From Streptomyces cyaneochromogenes (GTDB lineage Bacteria; Actinomycetota; Actinomycetes; Streptomycetales; Streptomycetaceae), in contig NZ_CP034539.1 in the NCBI RefSeq assembly GCF_003963535.1, forward strand, positions 2,046,001 through 2,110,000: a stretch of DNA of 64,000 bases. The letters are read 5' to 3'. The position numbers and the translations under genes are program-made. This document shows positions 26,257 to 36,110 of this stretch, in pieces; the first letter of the stretch is position 1, and each line of letters starts with the position of its first letter. The notes below the pieces were generated by a model that made no database searches, was not told the origin of the DNA, and saw only the letters and a list, made by a program, of their open reading frames with translations.

Positions 26257-27285
26257 CTACTGTCCGTCGCGGTCCGGGCGCGGCCCGTGAGCACCCTGCG
26301 CCTCGATCCCGTCGTACGCCGCCAGCGCCTCGCGGGCGGCCTGCCGGGCACTGTCGGCCAGCTCGGGCGGCGAGACGATACGGCCGTCGCGGCCGAGCCG
26401 AAGCGCCAGACGCCGCAGCGACGCCGGGTCGGGGGTGCGCAGGGTGATACGCAGCCCGCCGTCGGGCAGCTCATCCGCGCTGTCGTGCGGGTAGTACTCG
26501 GCGACCCAGCGCCCGCCCGGCCCGACCTCGACCACGACCTCCGGGTCCTCCGCGGCAGGCTGCACCAGCCCCTCCGACAGGTCCCGCAGCTCGACCTCGG
26601 GCGGCGCCGACGGCTCGTCCAGGATCTTGATCTCGGCGACCCGGTCGAGCCGGAAGGTGCGGCGTGCCTCGGAGCGGCGGCACCAGGCCTCGACATAGGT
26701 GTGGCCGACGCTGACCAGCCGGATCGGGTCGATCTCGCGCTCGGTGACCTCGTCACGGGCCGGCGAGTAGTACCGGATCCACAGCCGGCGCCGCTCGGAG
26801 ATCGCACGGTCGACGTCCGCGAAGACCCCGCCCTCGGACTCGAACGTCACCGACAGCCGGGAACTGGCGCCGGCCGCCTCCCCGGCCGCCGTCTCCACCT
26901 TGGCGGTCGCCCGCAGCAGCGCCTGCCGGTCGCCCTCACGCAACCCCGGCAGCGTGGCCACGGCGCGGGCGGCCACCAGCAGCGCGGTCGCCTCGTCGGC
27001 CGCGAGCCGCAGCGGCTCGGCCGCCTCCGCCCCGAGGGCGGCCGGGTTGTGCCACCAGATGCGCTCGCCGTCGGTGTCGATGTCGAGCAGATCGCCGCCA
27101 CGGAAACTGGTGCCGCACATGGGCAGCACATCGAGGTCGGAGACCAGCTCGTCCTCGGAGATGCCGAAGGCACGCGCGACGTCCTCGAGACGCGCACCGG
27201 GCCGCTCCCTCAGATACGTCACCAGGGAGAGCATCCGCCGGGTCTGGTCGATGGCGCTCGCGGGCCTGACCGGTTTGCCTGCCAC
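26257..27285 (-). CDS. pafC: WYL-domain transcriptional regulator PafC
   Basis: 342 residues. N-terminal winged HTH (LSLVTYLRERPGARLEDVARAFGISEDELVSDL) followed by a WYL domain (RLWIRYYSPARDEVTEREIDPIRLVSVGHTYVEAWC) and a WCX extension. PafC forms a heterodimer with PafB that activates DNA-damage genes independently of LexA in actinobacteria. The gene follows pafB by 18 bases on the same strand. Confidence 0.94.
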   Translation of the reverse strand: MAGKPVRPASAIDQTRRMLSLVTYLRERPGARLEDVARAFGISEDELVSDLDVLPMCGTSFRGGDLLDIDTDGERIWWHNPAALGAEAAEPLRLAADEATALLVAARAVATLPGLREGDRQALLRATAKVETAAGEAAGASSRLSVTFESEGGVFADVDRAISERRRLWIRYYSPARDEVTEREIDPIRLVSVGHTYVEAWCRRSEARRTFRLDRVAEIKILDEPSAPPEVELRDLSEGLVQPAAEDPEVVVEVGPGGRWVAEYYPHDSADELPDGGLRITLRTPDPASLRRLALRLGRDGRIVSPPELADSARQAAREALAAYDGIEAQGAHGPRPDRDGQ

Positions 27286-27303
27286 TGTGTGCTCCGCTCC
27301 CCC

Positions 27304-28257
27304 TCAGCCCTTGGCCACGGCACGCAGCCGGTCCACCACATCGGCCCGCAGCTCCGCAGGCTCCAGGACCACCACGTCCGGCCCGAACTCCACCAGCCAG
27401 GCATCCAGCCCGTGCCCGTACGGAATCTCCAACTCGTCCCAGCCGTCCCCGAGTTCCCTCACCGAGGTGGCCTTCGCCCGCAAGGGGTACCCCGCGTCCG
27501 TGCGCAGCCGGATCAGCGCGGAGCGGTCGGCGGTCTCCCCCGCCCAGCTCGCGACCGTCTCCCGCACGGTGACGACATCGGGCACCTCGGCGGTGAACCG
27601 GCCGCTGCGGCTGCGCACCTTGCCGGTGATCCGGGACAGCCGGAAGACCCGCTCGGCCCCCCGGTCACGGTCCCAGCCCGCCAGATACCAGTGGCCGCGC
27701 CAGCACTCCAGCGCCCACGGCTCGACATGCCGGGGTTCGGGGCGGGCGGCGGTGGCCTTGCGGTAGTCGAAGACGACCGGACGACGGTCGCGGCAGGCCA
27801 GCATCAACGGCTCGAACGCCGCCTCGTGCACCGGGATACGGGGCTCCAGGGCGCCGTGCGCCTCGTACGGGTCGACGTCCTCCGGCAGTCCCGCCGCGCG
27901 CAGCTTCTGCAGGGCACCACTGGCCGCGCCCGCCAGCCGGGCCTGCTGCCACACCTTGGCGGCCAGCCCCAGGGCAGCCGCCTCCTCGGCGTCCAGCGTG
28001 ATGGCCGGCAGCCGGTTGCTGTCGCGGCGGGCGAGATAGCCGACGTCGCCGTCGAGGTTCTCCACCGTCTCGATGACCAGGCCGAGCTCGCGCAGATCGT
28101 CCTTGTCCCGCTCGAACATCCGGTTGAAGGAGTCGTCGGAACCCGCTTCCAGGTAGGCCTCGATGGACTCACGCAGCTCGCGTTTGCTCAGCGGTCGCCG
28201 CGTCCCCAGCAGACACAGCGCCAGGTTCATGAGCCGCTCTGCCTTGGCAATGGCCAT
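27304..28257 (-). CDS. pafB: WYL-domain transcriptional regulator PafB
   Basis: 317 residues; ATG at 28257. N-terminal HTH (MNLALCLLGTRRPLSKRELRESIEAY) then a WYL domain (PVVFDYRKATAARPEPRHVEPWALECWRGHWYLAGWD) and a C-terminal WCX part. As PafBC it binds promoters of DNA-damage genes; single-stranded DNA is the proposed signal. The gene name reflects an operon with pafA; here two FKBP genes separate pafB from pafA. Confidence 0.94.
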   Translation of the reverse strand: MAIAKAERLMNLALCLLGTRRPLSKRELRESIEAYLEAGSDDSFNRMFERDKDDLRELGLVIETVENLDGDVGYLARRDSNRLPAITLDAEEAAALGLAAKVWQQARLAGAASGALQKLRAAGLPEDVDPYEAHGALEPRIPVHEAAFEPLMLACRDRRPVVFDYRKATAARPEPRHVEPWALECWRGHWYLAGWDRDRGAERVFRLSRITGKVRSRSGRFTAEVPDVVTVRETVASWAGETADRSALIRLRTDAGYPLRAKATSVRELGDGWDELEIPYGHGLDAWLVEFGPDVVVLEPAELRADVVDRLRAVAKG

Positions 28258-28331
28258 CGACGCCCTTCGCCTTCCCTATGGTGCTTACGACCGATGACCG
28301 TACCGCCCCGAAGTGGCGCGGCAAAAGCCGA

Positions 28332-28403
28332 GGGCCCATGCCCGGACAGGCATGGGCCCCAGGTAGTCGGGTCCGGTCGCCGCCGATCAGACGCGGCGAC
28401 CGG
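28332..28403 (-). terminator. Tandem hairpins ending the FKBP unit
   Basis: Two perfect 11-bp stems lie downstream of the FKBP stop. CCGGTCGCCGC at 28373-28383 pairs with 28393-28403. GGGCCCATGCC at 28332-28342 pairs with 28349-28359 around a 6-base loop. Together they should isolate pafBC from the FKBP genes. Confidence 0.7.
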
Positions 28404-28425
28404 AAACGACGACCGGATACGACGC

Positions 28426-28797
28426 TCAGACGCCGAGCAGGTCGACCACGAAGATCAGCGTCTCACCGGGCTTGATCGCCGGGGTCGGGCTCTGGTTGCC
28501 GTAGGCGAGGTGCGCCGGAATGGTCAGCTGGCGGCGGCCGCCGACCTTCATGCCCTGCACGCCCTGGTCCCAGCCCTTGATGACGCGACCGCCACCCAGC
28601 GGGAAGCGGAACGGCGTACCGCGGTTCCAGCTGGCGTCGAACTCCTCACCCGTGCTGAAGGCGACACCCACGTAGTGGACGGTGACGGTCTGACCCGCCT
28701 GCGCAACCGCGCCGTCGCCCTCCCAGATGTCCTTGATCTCGAGGTCCGCCGGCGGCTCGCCGCCCGGGAAGTCGATCTCGGGCTTGTCGATGCTCAC
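28426..28797 (-). CDS. FKBP-type peptidyl-prolyl isomerase
   Basis: 123 residues; GTG at 28797. A single FKBP domain: VTVHYVGVAFSTGEEFDASWNRGTPFRFPLGGGRVIKGWDQGVQGMKVGGRRQLTIPAHLAYG and TLIFVVDLLGV. Active-site residues Tyr, Phe, Asp, Val-Ile-x-x-Trp and Tyr are all visible. It catalyses cis/trans proline isomerisation in the cytoplasm; no signal peptide is seen. Confidence 0.95.
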   Translation of the reverse strand: MSIDKPEIDFPGGEPPADLEIKDIWEGDGAVAQAGQTVTVHYVGVAFSTGEEFDASWNRGTPFRFPLGGGRVIKGWDQGVQGMKVGGRRQLTIPAHLAYGNQSPTPAIKPGETLIFVVDLLGV

Positions 28798-28861
28798 GTC
28801 TTACGCTCCATGCTTGTCGTGGAAAGACAACGGCCCCAGTCTTTCATCACCTCGGGCGACG

Positions 28862-29863
28862 TCACATCTTCGCCAGGATGTCCACGGTGAAGACCAGGGT
28901 CGCGCCCTTGGAGATGCCACTGCCCGGCTGCGGGTTGTCGCCGTAGCCCAGCTCCGGGGGGATGACGATCAGCACGCGGCTGCCCACCTTCTTGCCGGTC
29001 AGGCCCTGCGACCAGCCCTTGACGACCTGCTGCAGCGAGAACGACGCCAGCTGCTTGTTGGCGTACGTCGAGTCGAACTCCTTGCCGGTGTCCCACTGCA
29101 CGCCCTTGTACTGCACGAGGACGGAGTTCGCCGCCGTGACCTCGTCGCCGTCGCCCTCGATGACGTAGTTCGCCACCAGCTTCTTCGGCGGGTCCGTCTT
29201 GGGGACCTCCAGGGAAGGCGCCTTGCCGTCGGTGTTGGTGCCGACCTTGGGCAGGTCCACGTTGTCCTGCGCGACCACATCGCCCTTGGCGGAGCTCTTG
29301 GCGTTGAACGTGTCCAGGATGTCGACCACGAACACCAGCGTGTCCGTGCCCTTGATCCCGGCCCGCGGCTCGCCTTCCTTGCCGTAACCCCAGGTCGGAG
29401 GCACGGCCATCTCGACACGGCTGCCGGCCTTCTTACCGGTCAGGGCGTACCGCCAGCCGTCGATGATGCGGCCCTGGGAGAGCTGGATGAGCAGCGGCGT
29501 CTTGGGATCGTAGGAGTTGTCGAAGACCTTGCCCGTGCTCCAGATCTGGCCGAGGTAGTCGGCCTGGATGTAGTCGTTCTCGGCCACCACCTTGCCGCCG
29601 CCCGCGATGACCGTCTTCACCGCGAGATCCTTCGACGGATCACCGCTGCCCTTGGCGACCGTCGGCTTCTGCCCGAACTTCGTGCCCGCGGTGATCGCCG
29701 GCAGCGGACCGTCCACGATCTTCGGCGACGGCGCCGCCGACGTCTCCGGGGCCGAGGGAGAGGCGCTCTCGTTCGCCTTGCTCGAGTCGTCCTTGTCGTC
29801 GCCGCAAGCGGCGAGCGTGACCATTCCTGCGGGTACGGCGATGAGAAGTGAGCGTCGGCGCAC
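28862..29863 (-). CDS. Lipoprotein with two FKBP isomerase domains
   Basis: 333 residues; GTG at 29863. A signal peptide ends in the lipobox LAAC (Cys20), so the protein is anchored outside the cytoplasmic membrane. Two FKBP domains follow, one around residues 90-185 (YLGQIWSTGKVFDNSYD, IIDGWRYALTGKKAGSRVEMAVPPTWGYG) and one around 230-330 (VQYKGVQWDTGKEFDSTY, VVKGWSQGLTGKKVGSRVLIVIPPELGYG). It probably assists folding of secreted proteins. It is 64 bases upstream of the cytoplasmic FKBP gene and probably in its operon. Confidence 0.93.
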   Translation of the reverse strand: MRRRSLLIAVPAGMVTLAACGDDKDDSSKANESASPSAPETSAAPSPKIVDGPLPAITAGTKFGQKPTVAKGSGDPSKDLAVKTVIAGGGKVVAENDYIQADYLGQIWSTGKVFDNSYDPKTPLLIQLSQGRIIDGWRYALTGKKAGSRVEMAVPPTWGYGKEGEPRAGIKGTDTLVFVVDILDTFNAKSSAKGDVVAQDNVDLPKVGTNTDGKAPSLEVPKTDPPKKLVANYVIEGDGDEVTAANSVLVQYKGVQWDTGKEFDSTYANKQLASFSLQQVVKGWSQGLTGKKVGSRVLIVIPPELGYGDNPQPGSGISKGATLVFTVDILAKM

Positions 29864-29926
29864 GGTGGGGGCCTCGTAATCGGTCGATCTTGTGGATGGC
29901 GTGCGCGCAACTCTACGGCGTGCGAA

Positions 29927-29955
29927 GGGCGCCGTACGGGAAACGTACGGCGCCC
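29927..29955 (-). terminator. Terminator of pafA
   Basis: GGGCGCCGTACG (29927-29938) pairs perfectly with CGTACGGCGCCC (29944-29955) around GGAAA, downstream of the pafA stop and upstream of the FKBP lipoprotein start. Confidence 0.75.
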
Positions 29956-29992
29956 GTGTTGCGTTCCGGAAGATCAGCCGGAACCGCCTCGC

Positions 29993-31354
29993 TCACATTC
30001 CGGCGATCAGTTTCTCCACCCGGTCGTCCACCGAACGGAACGGGTCCTTGCACAACACCGTGCGCTGAGCCTGGTCGTTCAGCTTGAGGTGCACCCAGTC
30101 GACCGTGAAGTCCCGGCGCTGTTCCTGGGCCCTGCGGATGAAGTCGCCGCGCAGCCGGGCCCTAGTGGTCTGCGGCGGAACCGACTTGCCCTCGAAGATC
30201 TTCAAGTCATTGCAGATACGCGCGGCTTGACCCTTCTTCTCCAGCAGGTAGTACAGGCCGCGACGGCGGTGGATGTCGTGGTAGGCGAGGTCTATCTGCG
30301 CGACCCGCGGATGCGACATGGTCATGTTGTGCTTGGCCCGGTACCGCTCGATGAGCTGGTACTTCATCACCCAGTCGATCTCGGTACCGATCCGGTCCAG
30401 GTCCTCGGCCTCGATCGCGTCCAGCGTGCGGCCCCACAGCTCCAGGACCTGCTCGACCGTGCCGGTACGGATACCGCGGCGCTCGCAGAAGTCCACGGCC
30501 TTCTCGTAGTACTCGCGCTGCACCTCCAGCGCCGAGGCCTCCCGGCCACTGGCCAGACGCACCTTGCGCCGGCCCGTGATGTCGTGGCTGACCTCACGGA
30601 TCGCCCGGATCGGGTTCTCCAGGGTCAGATCCCGCATCACCGTGCCCGCCTCGATCATGCGCAGCACCAGGTCGGTCGCGCCGACCTTGAGCAGCATGGT
30701 CGTCTCGGACATGTTCGAGTCGCCCACGATGACGTGCAGGCGCCGGTAGCGCTCCGCGTCCGCGTGCGGCTCGTCGCGCGTGTTGATGATCGGCCGGGAA
30801 CGGGTCGTCGCCGAGGAGACGCCCTCCCAGATGTGCTCCGCGCGCTGGCTGACGCAGTACACGGCACCACGCGGGGTCTGCAGGACCTTGCCCGCGCCGC
30901 ACAGCAGCTGACGCGTGACAAGGAACGGGATGAGGATGTCCGCGAGCCGGGAGAACTCCCCGTGGCGTGCGACGAGATAGTTCTCGTGGCAGCCATAGGA
31001 GTTACCCGCCGAGTCGGTGTTGTTCTTGAAGAGGTAGACGTCGCCCGCGATTCCTTCCTCGTGCAGGCGTCGTTCGGCGTCCACCAGGAGTCCTTCGAGA
31101 ATGCGCTCGCCCGCTTTGTCGTGGGTGACCAGTTCGGTCACGTTGTCACATTCCGGTGTCGCGTATTCCGGATGCGATCCCACGTCGAGATACAGGCGGG
31201 CGCCGTTTCGCAGAAAGACATTGCTGCTGCGGCCCCATGACACGACACGGCGGAAGAGGTACCGCGCCACCTCGTCAGGCGACAGGCGGCGCTGTCCCCT
31301 GAACGTGCACGTGACGCCGTACTCGTTCTCCAGCCCGAAAATGCGGCGGTCCAT
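29993..31354 (-). CDS. pafA: Pup--protein ligase PafA
   Basis: 453 residues; ATG at 31354 ([16 protein letters not shown]). Glutamine-synthetase-like fold: the GLENEYG strand contains the catalytic acidic site, with [39 protein letters not shown] and [23 protein letters not shown] conserved. It joins the C-terminal Glu of Pup to lysines of target proteins with ATP. An MFS gene lies 9 bases upstream on the same strand. The length matches the family. Confidence 0.97.
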   Translation of the reverse strand: MDRRIFGLENEYGVTCTFRGQRRLSPDEVARYLFRRVVSWGRSSNVFLRNGARLYLDVGSHPEYATPECDNVTELVTHDKAGERILEGLLVDAERRLHEEGIAGDVYLFKNNTDSAGNSYGCHENYLVARHGEFSRLADILIPFLVTRQLLCGAGKVLQTPRGAVYCVSQRAEHIWEGVSSATTRSRPIINTRDEPHADAERYRRLHVIVGDSNMSETTMLLKVGATDLVLRMIEAGTVMRDLTLENPIRAIREVSHDITGRRKVRLASGREASALEVQREYYEKAVDFCERRGIRTGTVEQVLELWGRTLDAIEAEDLDRIGTEIDWVMKYQLIERYRAKHNMTMSHPRVAQIDLAYHDIHRRRGLYYLLEKKGQAARICNDLKIFEGKSVPPQTTRARLRGDFIRRAQEQRRDFTVDWVHLKLNDQAQRTVLCKDPFRSVDDRVEKLIAGM

Positions 31355-31363
31355 GACTGAACA

Positions 31364-32623
31364 TTACGCCCGATCCCCTGAGCTGAAACGGGGTTCGACA
31401 GCACGGTTTGGATCATTTTCCGATGAAGCCGCAACCACCGCACCCCTGGCGGGAGCTGCGAGGACCCGCCCCGTGCCCAGCAGGACCAGCAACGACACCG
31501 CCCCCGCGGCACCCGGCACGGCGAACCCCCACAGGGCCCCGCCTGCCTCGACGACCGGCCCCGCCAGACCCGTTCCGACCGACGCCCCCACAGTGAACGT
31601 CGTCACAAGCCAGGAGAACGCCTCGGTGACCGTCCCACGCGGCGCATGCCGGTCGACCAACACGAAAGCACAGGCGATGCACGGCGCCAGAAACACACCC
31701 GCCAGCACCGCCAGAAGCGTCATCGCGACCACTGACGGCATCAGCATCAGCGGCAGATAACACACCGCCAGAAGCCCCACCAGCACCCGCAGTCGCCGCG
31801 CCGGATCCCCACCCCACTGCCGCGCCCCGTACACCGTGCCACCCACCAGCGCACCCAGCCCCAGACCGGCCATCAGCCAGCCGTACACCGCGTCACCACC
31901 GTTGTCGTCCGCGTACGACGCCGCCGCCACCACGATCGACCCCATCGCCATCCCGACGAACAGGAAGGCGGCGAGCAACGCCACCAGACCGGCCGAGCGC
32001 AACGCCCCCAGCCAGTGCGCCTCACGCGGCGCCGAACGCCACGCGCGCGAGGGCGCCGACACGACCACCGACAGCGCGCCCAGCACCCCGACGGCGTTCA
32101 GCACGAGCAACGCCGCCTGCGCCGACCACAGCGCCGTACACAGCGTCAGCAGCAACGGCCCGACCGTGAACATGACCTCCTGAGCCACCGCGTCCAAGGC
32201 GTACGCCGTGTGCACCTGACCCTCCTTGTGGAGAACCGACGCCCACAGCGCCCGCAGACCGCCCTCCAGCGGCGGCGCGAGCAGACCGGAAGCCACCACG
32301 GCCGCATAGGCAAGCGGCAGCGTGCCGATCCCCACGAAGGCGAACCCGGCCATCGCGAGCGCCGAGGCGACCGCGGCCGGCAGCTGCACCCGAGGCTGGC
32401 CGTACAGATCCACCAGCCGCCCCAGCAACGGCTGCCCCACGGCGTTCGCGACGCCGTACACGGCCGCCAGACCCCCGGCCAGGCTGTACGAACCGCCCTC
32501 CGCACGCACGAACAGCATGATCGCGAGCGAGGCGACAGCGTTCGGCAACCGGCCCACGAGCGTGCCGACGAGCAGCCGTGCGGCATGCCTCGCCCTGAGG
32601 ATCTCCACATATGCGCCGGTCAT
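31364..32623 (-). CDS. Major facilitator superfamily transporter
   Basis: 419 residues with about twelve hydrophobic segments; ATG at 32623 and GGAGGGCGG upstream. The first loop motif (GRLVDLYGQPRVQ) and WLVTTFTVGASVGTGLAGPVVE resemble drug-efflux type MFS transporters. It ends 9 bases before pafA, so it may share the pafA transcript. The substrate is unknown. The divergent LacI regulator at 32721 probably controls it. Confidence 0.85.
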   Translation of the reverse strand: MTGAYVEILRARHAARLLVGTLVGRLPNAVASLAIMLFVRAEGGSYSLAGGLAAVYGVANAVGQPLLGRLVDLYGQPRVQLPAAVASALAMAGFAFVGIGTLPLAYAAVVASGLLAPPLEGGLRALWASVLHKEGQVHTAYALDAVAQEVMFTVGPLLLTLCTALWSAQAALLVLNAVGVLGALSVVVSAPSRAWRSAPREAHWLGALRSAGLVALLAAFLFVGMAMGSIVVAAASYADDNGGDAVYGWLMAGLGLGALVGGTVYGARQWGGDPARRLRVLVGLLAVCYLPLMLMPSVVAMTLLAVLAGVFLAPCIACAFVLVDRHAPRGTVTEAFSWLVTTFTVGASVGTGLAGPVVEAGGALWGFAVPGAAGAVSLLVLLGTGRVLAAPARGAVVAASSENDPNRAVEPRFSSGDRA

Positions 32624-32650
32624 CGCCGCGCCGCCCTCCGCTCAAGTTTT

Positions 32651-32675
32651 ACGTATAACGTCCTTCGTCATACGT
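32651..32675. promoter_or_regulatory. Candidate LacI-type operator between MFS and lacI genes
   Basis: An inverted repeat ACGTAT (32651-32656) and ATACGT (32670-32675) sits in the 97-base divergent region, next to an AT-rich TTTTACGTATAACG. The location suits a LacI regulator repressing both directions. Symmetry spacing was judged by eye. Confidence 0.45.
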
Positions 32676-32720
32676 ACCATGTGCGCTGTTCAGGAGTCCA
32701 GACGAAGGAGCGCGCGGACG

Positions 32721-33737
32721 GTGGCACACGGCAGCACCCGCCCCACCAGCCGGGACGTAGCCCAAGCCGCAGGCGTCTCCCAGGCCGCGGTATCCCTCGT
32801 CCTCGGCGACAAATGGCGCGGCCGCGTCTCCGAGACCACAGCGGAACGCGTACGCCAGGCAGCCCGCGAACTCGGCTACCGGCCCAACCTCGCGGCCCGC
32901 AACCTCCGCCTCGGCCACACCCGCACCGTACTCCTCGTGGTCCCCGCCCTCACCACCGAATTCTTCGCAGGCGTCTACACCGGCGCCGCCCGCCTCGCCG
33001 CCCGACACGGCTTCGGCGTCGTTCTCTACCCCTCCCCCGAAGGCATCGGCCCCGCCCGCGACCCCTTCGCCTCCGCCCAGACCGCCCTGGACGGCGTCAT
33101 CGCCTCCTCCATGGCCGCCGACGCCCTCACCGCCATCCACGGCGACCAGCTCCCCCTGGTCATGCTCGACAGCGACCCCCAAGGCAGCCTCGGCGCCGCA
33201 ACCGTGAACCTCGACATCGCCGACGGCGTCCGCCAGGTCGCCGCACACCTCATCGGCCTCGGCCACCGCCGCATCCTGCACCTCGCCGCCGACGTGCCGT
33301 CCTGGACCTTCGACGTACGCGCACGCGAACTCGCCACACGCATCGCCGAGACACCCGGCACCTCACTGCGCACCGCCCGCGCCCCCATCTCCATCGACGG
33401 CGCCCTCACCGCCACCACCACCGCACTCACCGCACCCGGCCCCCGCCCCACCGCCATCGTCAGCGACGACGACAAACTCGCCGCCGGCGCCTACAAAGCC
33501 GCACGCCGCCTCGGCCTGCGCATCCCCGACGACATCTCCGTCACCGGCCTCGACGACCTCGCCCTCGCCACCGCCATCGACCCCGAACTCACCACCGTCC
33601 GACTCGACGCCGAGCTCTTCGGCGAACGCGGCATGCAAGCCCTCCTGGCGGTCCTGGAAGGCCGCGAACCCCAAGGCGGCGACATTCCCGTCGAACTCGT
33701 CGTACGAGGCTCCACAGCGCCGCCCAGCGCCCCCTGA
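32721..33737 (+). CDS. LacI-family transcriptional regulator
   Basis: 338 residues; GTG at 32721 preceded by AAGGAG. The HTH TSRDVAQAAGVSQAAVSLVL (9-28) and LGYRPNLAARNLRLG hinge lead into a periplasmic-binding-like effector domain ending DDISVTGLDDLALATAIDPELTTVRLD. It is divergent from the MFS gene, its most likely target. The effector, probably a sugar or nucleoside, is unknown. Its GC-rich, CCC-heavy codon use is slightly more extreme than that of the neighbouring proteasome genes. Confidence 0.9.
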   Translation: MAHGSTRPTSRDVAQAAGVSQAAVSLVLGDKWRGRVSETTAERVRQAARELGYRPNLAARNLRLGHTRTVLLVVPALTTEFFAGVYTGAARLAARHGFGVVLYPSPEGIGPARDPFASAQTALDGVIASSMAADALTAIHGDQLPLVMLDSDPQGSLGAATVNLDIADGVRQVAAHLIGLGHRRILHLAADVPSWTFDVRARELATRIAETPGTSLRTARAPISIDGALTATTTALTAPGPRPTAIVSDDDKLAAGAYKAARRLGLRIPDDISVTGLDDLALATAIDPELTTVRLDAELFGERGMQALLAVLEGREPQGGDIPVELVVRGSTAPPSAP

Positions 33738-33755
33738 ACCCCACCCCGAACACAC

Positions 33756-33789
33756 CTGTGCCCCGGCCGAGCGAGCGGCCGGGGCACAG
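33756..33789. terminator. Bidirectional terminator between lacI and prcA
   Basis: A perfect 14-bp stem, CTGTGCCCCGGCCG (33756-33769) and CGGCCGGGGCACAG (33776-33789), with loop AGCGAG, lies between the two convergent stop codons. Confidence 0.8.
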
Positions 33790-33827
33790 TACGGGGCGAA
33801 CAGGGCGAGCGAGATGAACCGCTCGGA

Positions 33828-34598
33828 CTACTCCTCGGAACCGCCGGAATCCTCCGAACCGTCCTCACCATCAGCGCTCTCGGCCTCCGTGGCCGCGCCA
33901 CCGGCCTCCAACAGCCGACCGAGCTGCCGACCGACAATGCGCTTGAACTTCCGCGACTGCGGACGCGTCCGGTCCAGCACCGCGACCTCCAGACGCTCCG
34001 CCGGAATCTCCCGCTGCGTGCCGTTCGACTCACGGGACAGAGCCTGGACGGCCAGCTTGAGAGCCTCGGCAAGGCTCATGCCGTCCTGATGACGCTGGTC
34101 CAGATAGTTACTGATCAACTCGGCATTGCCACCGACCGCGACCGAACCGTGCTCGTCCACGATCGAGCCGTCGTGCGGCAGCCGATAGATCTGGTCACCC
34201 TCGGGCGTCTCGCCCACCTCGGCGACGACCAGCTCCACCTCGTACGGCTTCTCGGCCGCGGAGGAGAAGATCGTGCCCAGCGTCTGGGCGTAGACATTGG
34301 CCAGACCACGCGCGGTCACATCATCACGGTCATAGGTGTAACCACGAAGATCGGCATACCGCACACCACCGATCCGCAGATTCTCGTACTCGTTGTACTT
34401 ACCGGCCGCCGCGAAACCGATCCGGTCATAGATCTCGCTGAACTTGTGCAGCGCGCGGGACGGGTTCTCGCCGACGAAGACAATGCCGTCGGCATACTGC
34501 AGCACGACCAGGCTGCGACCACGGGCGATGCCCTTACGGGCATACTCCGCCCGGTCGGCCATCGCCTGCTGGGGTGAGACATAGAACGGCGTCGACAC
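33828..34598 (-). CDS. prcA: Proteasome alpha subunit
   Basis: 256 residues; GTG at 34598. The alpha-type N-terminus ([37 protein letters not shown]) lacks a catalytic threonine and forms the outer gating rings of the 20S core. The C-terminal 25 residues are acidic and disordered. prcB is 60 bases upstream on the same strand. The alpha rings bind the ATPase Mpa through its C-terminal tail. Confidence 0.97.
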   Translation of the reverse strand: MSTPFYVSPQQAMADRAEYARKGIARGRSLVVLQYADGIVFVGENPSRALHKFSEIYDRIGFAAAGKYNEYENLRIGGVRYADLRGYTYDRDDVTARGLANVYAQTLGTIFSSAAEKPYEVELVVAEVGETPEGDQIYRLPHDGSIVDEHGSVAVGGNAELISNYLDQRHQDGMSLAEALKLAVQALSRESNGTQREIPAERLEVAVLDRTRPQSRKFKRIVGRQLGRLLEAGGAATEAESADGEDGSEDSGGSEE

Positions 34599-34658
34599 CG
34601 GTTATCCGTCCCTTTCTGTCGAAGTCACAGGATCACCTTGATAAGACCGAGCCGCCGC

Positions 34659-35504
34659 CTACAGCAGCGCGGCCCGCGGGCCGTCGGGCTGCTCCAGACG
34701 CCGCTCCAGAATGGAACGCGCGATCTCGGAGGACTCGTCATCGTCGAGCCGGCGGAAACCGTCCTCGGTGATCACCGTGACGATCGGGTAGATCCGGCGG
34801 GCGACATCGGGACCACCGGTCGCCGAGTCGTCGTCAGCCGCGTCATACAGAGCCTGCACCACCAGCGTCGTGGCCTCGGCCTCACTCAGATCGGCACGGA
34901 ACAACTTCTTCATCGCGCCACGCGCAAAGATCGAACCCGACCCCGTGGCGGCATAACCCTGCTCCTCGGAACGACCACCCGTCACGTCGTACGAGAAGAT
35001 CCGCCCCTTCTCCCGGTCCACGTCGTACCCGGCGAACAGCGGCACGACCGCCAGCCCCTGCATCGCCATCCCCAGATTCGACCGGATCATCGTCGACAGC
35101 CGATTCGCCTTGCCCTCCAGCGACAGCTGCGCACCCTCGACCTTCTCGAAGTGCTCCAGCTCCAACTGGAAGAGCTTGACCATCTCGACGGCCAGACCGG
35201 CCGTACCGGCGATACCGACGGCCGAGTACTCGTCCGCCGGGAACACCTTCTCGATGTCCCGCTGTGCGATGACGTTGCCCATGGTGGCCCGCCGGTCACC
35301 GGCGAGCACGACGCCCCCCGGGAACGTCACGGCCACGATGGTCGTGCCGTGCGGGGCCTCGATCACGCCTTGCGTGGGCGGGAGTTGACGCTTGCCGGGC
35401 AGCAGCTCGGGCTGGTGCTCGGAGAGAAAGTCCATGAACGAGGACGACCCAGGCGTCAGGAAGGCAGCTGGTAGACGCCCGGTGCTACGAGTGTTGGCTT
35501 CCAC
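34659..35504 (-). CDS. prcB: Proteasome beta subunit (catalytic)
   Basis: 281 residues from a GTG at 35504 with GGAAGGA upstream. A 53-residue propeptide ends in APHG and is removed autocatalytically to expose Thr54 ([11 protein letters not shown]), the active nucleophile. [35 protein letters not shown] is the typical beta core. The start lies 49 bases inside the end of the preceding endonuclease-like gene, so translation is probably coupled. A later ATG at 35435 would cut into the propeptide and lacks a good ribosome site. Confidence 0.95.
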   Translation of the reverse strand: MEANTRSTGRLPAAFLTPGSSSFMDFLSEHQPELLPGKRQLPPTQGVIEAPHGTTIVAVTFPGGVVLAGDRRATMGNVIAQRDIEKVFPADEYSAVGIAGTAGLAVEMVKLFQLELEHFEKVEGAQLSLEGKANRLSTMIRSNLGMAMQGLAVVPLFAGYDVDREKGRIFSYDVTGGRSEEQGYAATGSGSIFARGAMKKLFRADLSEAEATTLVVQALYDAADDDSATGGPDVARRIYPIVTVITEDGFRRLDDDESSEIARSILERRLEQPDGPRAALL

Positions 35505-36061
35505 GCGATTCCTTCCACGTATGCAGCAGCCCGCCTTATCACGTCGGGCCGATCCTTGAACTGCCCCAGTGCAGCGTTGCAGCTGAAGCACAGTACGCCA
35601 CGGACCCTACCCGTCTCGTGGCAGTGATCCACATGCTCGGGCAGAGCCGCCAAACATATGCAGCAGACGCCCCCTTGAGAGGCCACCAGCTCGTCGCGGT
35701 CGGCTTCGGTGATGCCGTACTGCCGCTTCAAGTGGCCCTGCCGCCCTTGCACTGCACGGCACGCCTTGCAGCGAGTCGCCAGCCCGTCGGACGCAGTGGC
35801 GTTGCGATGCCACTCGCTGTGCGGCTTCACTTCTCCGCATGTCCGGCAGAGCTTGTGCCCGGTCGGAACCTCCACCTTCTCCCGCACCGACTTCCCCATG
35901 GCCTCCCGGCGACGCCGGTAGTGCGCGGCGCCGTACTCCGCCACGCACTCCCGGCATCGCACCTGGAGGCCATCACTCCGATTCCTGTCCCGCGCGAAAG
36001 CGGCGAAAGGCAGGTCCCGCTTGCAGCCCGTGCACTTCTTGGCGCTCGGCTCGTCAGCCAC
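35456..36061 (-). CDS. Recombination endonuclease VII-like HNH protein
   Basis: 201 residues from a GTG at 36061 (or 206 from a TTG at 36076). Three zinc-binding segments follow each other: [11 protein letters not shown]...[19 protein letters not shown]...CKACRAVQ and [31 protein letters not shown]. The last, with HVDHC and LCFSCN, is the endonuclease VII HNH core, which cuts branched DNA in phage T4. The gene sits between pup and prcB and overlaps prcB by 49 bases. Whether it is active or helps the proteasome is unknown. The placement is, as I recall, conserved in Streptomyces. Confidence 0.82.
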   Translation of the reverse strand: MADEPSAKKCTGCKRDLPFAAFARDRNRSDGLQVRCRECVAEYGAAHYRRRREAMGKSVREKVEVPTGHKLCRTCGEVKPHSEWHRNATASDGLATRCKACRAVQGRQGHLKRQYGITEADRDELVASQGGVCCICLAALPEHVDHCHETGRVRGVLCFSCNAALGQFKDRPDVIRRAAAYVEGIAWKPTLVAPGVYQLPS

Positions 36062-36110
36062 CCAAATCCCCCGCAACCTTCAGTTCGAAGGCAAAGTGAC
36101 CGAATCGCCT

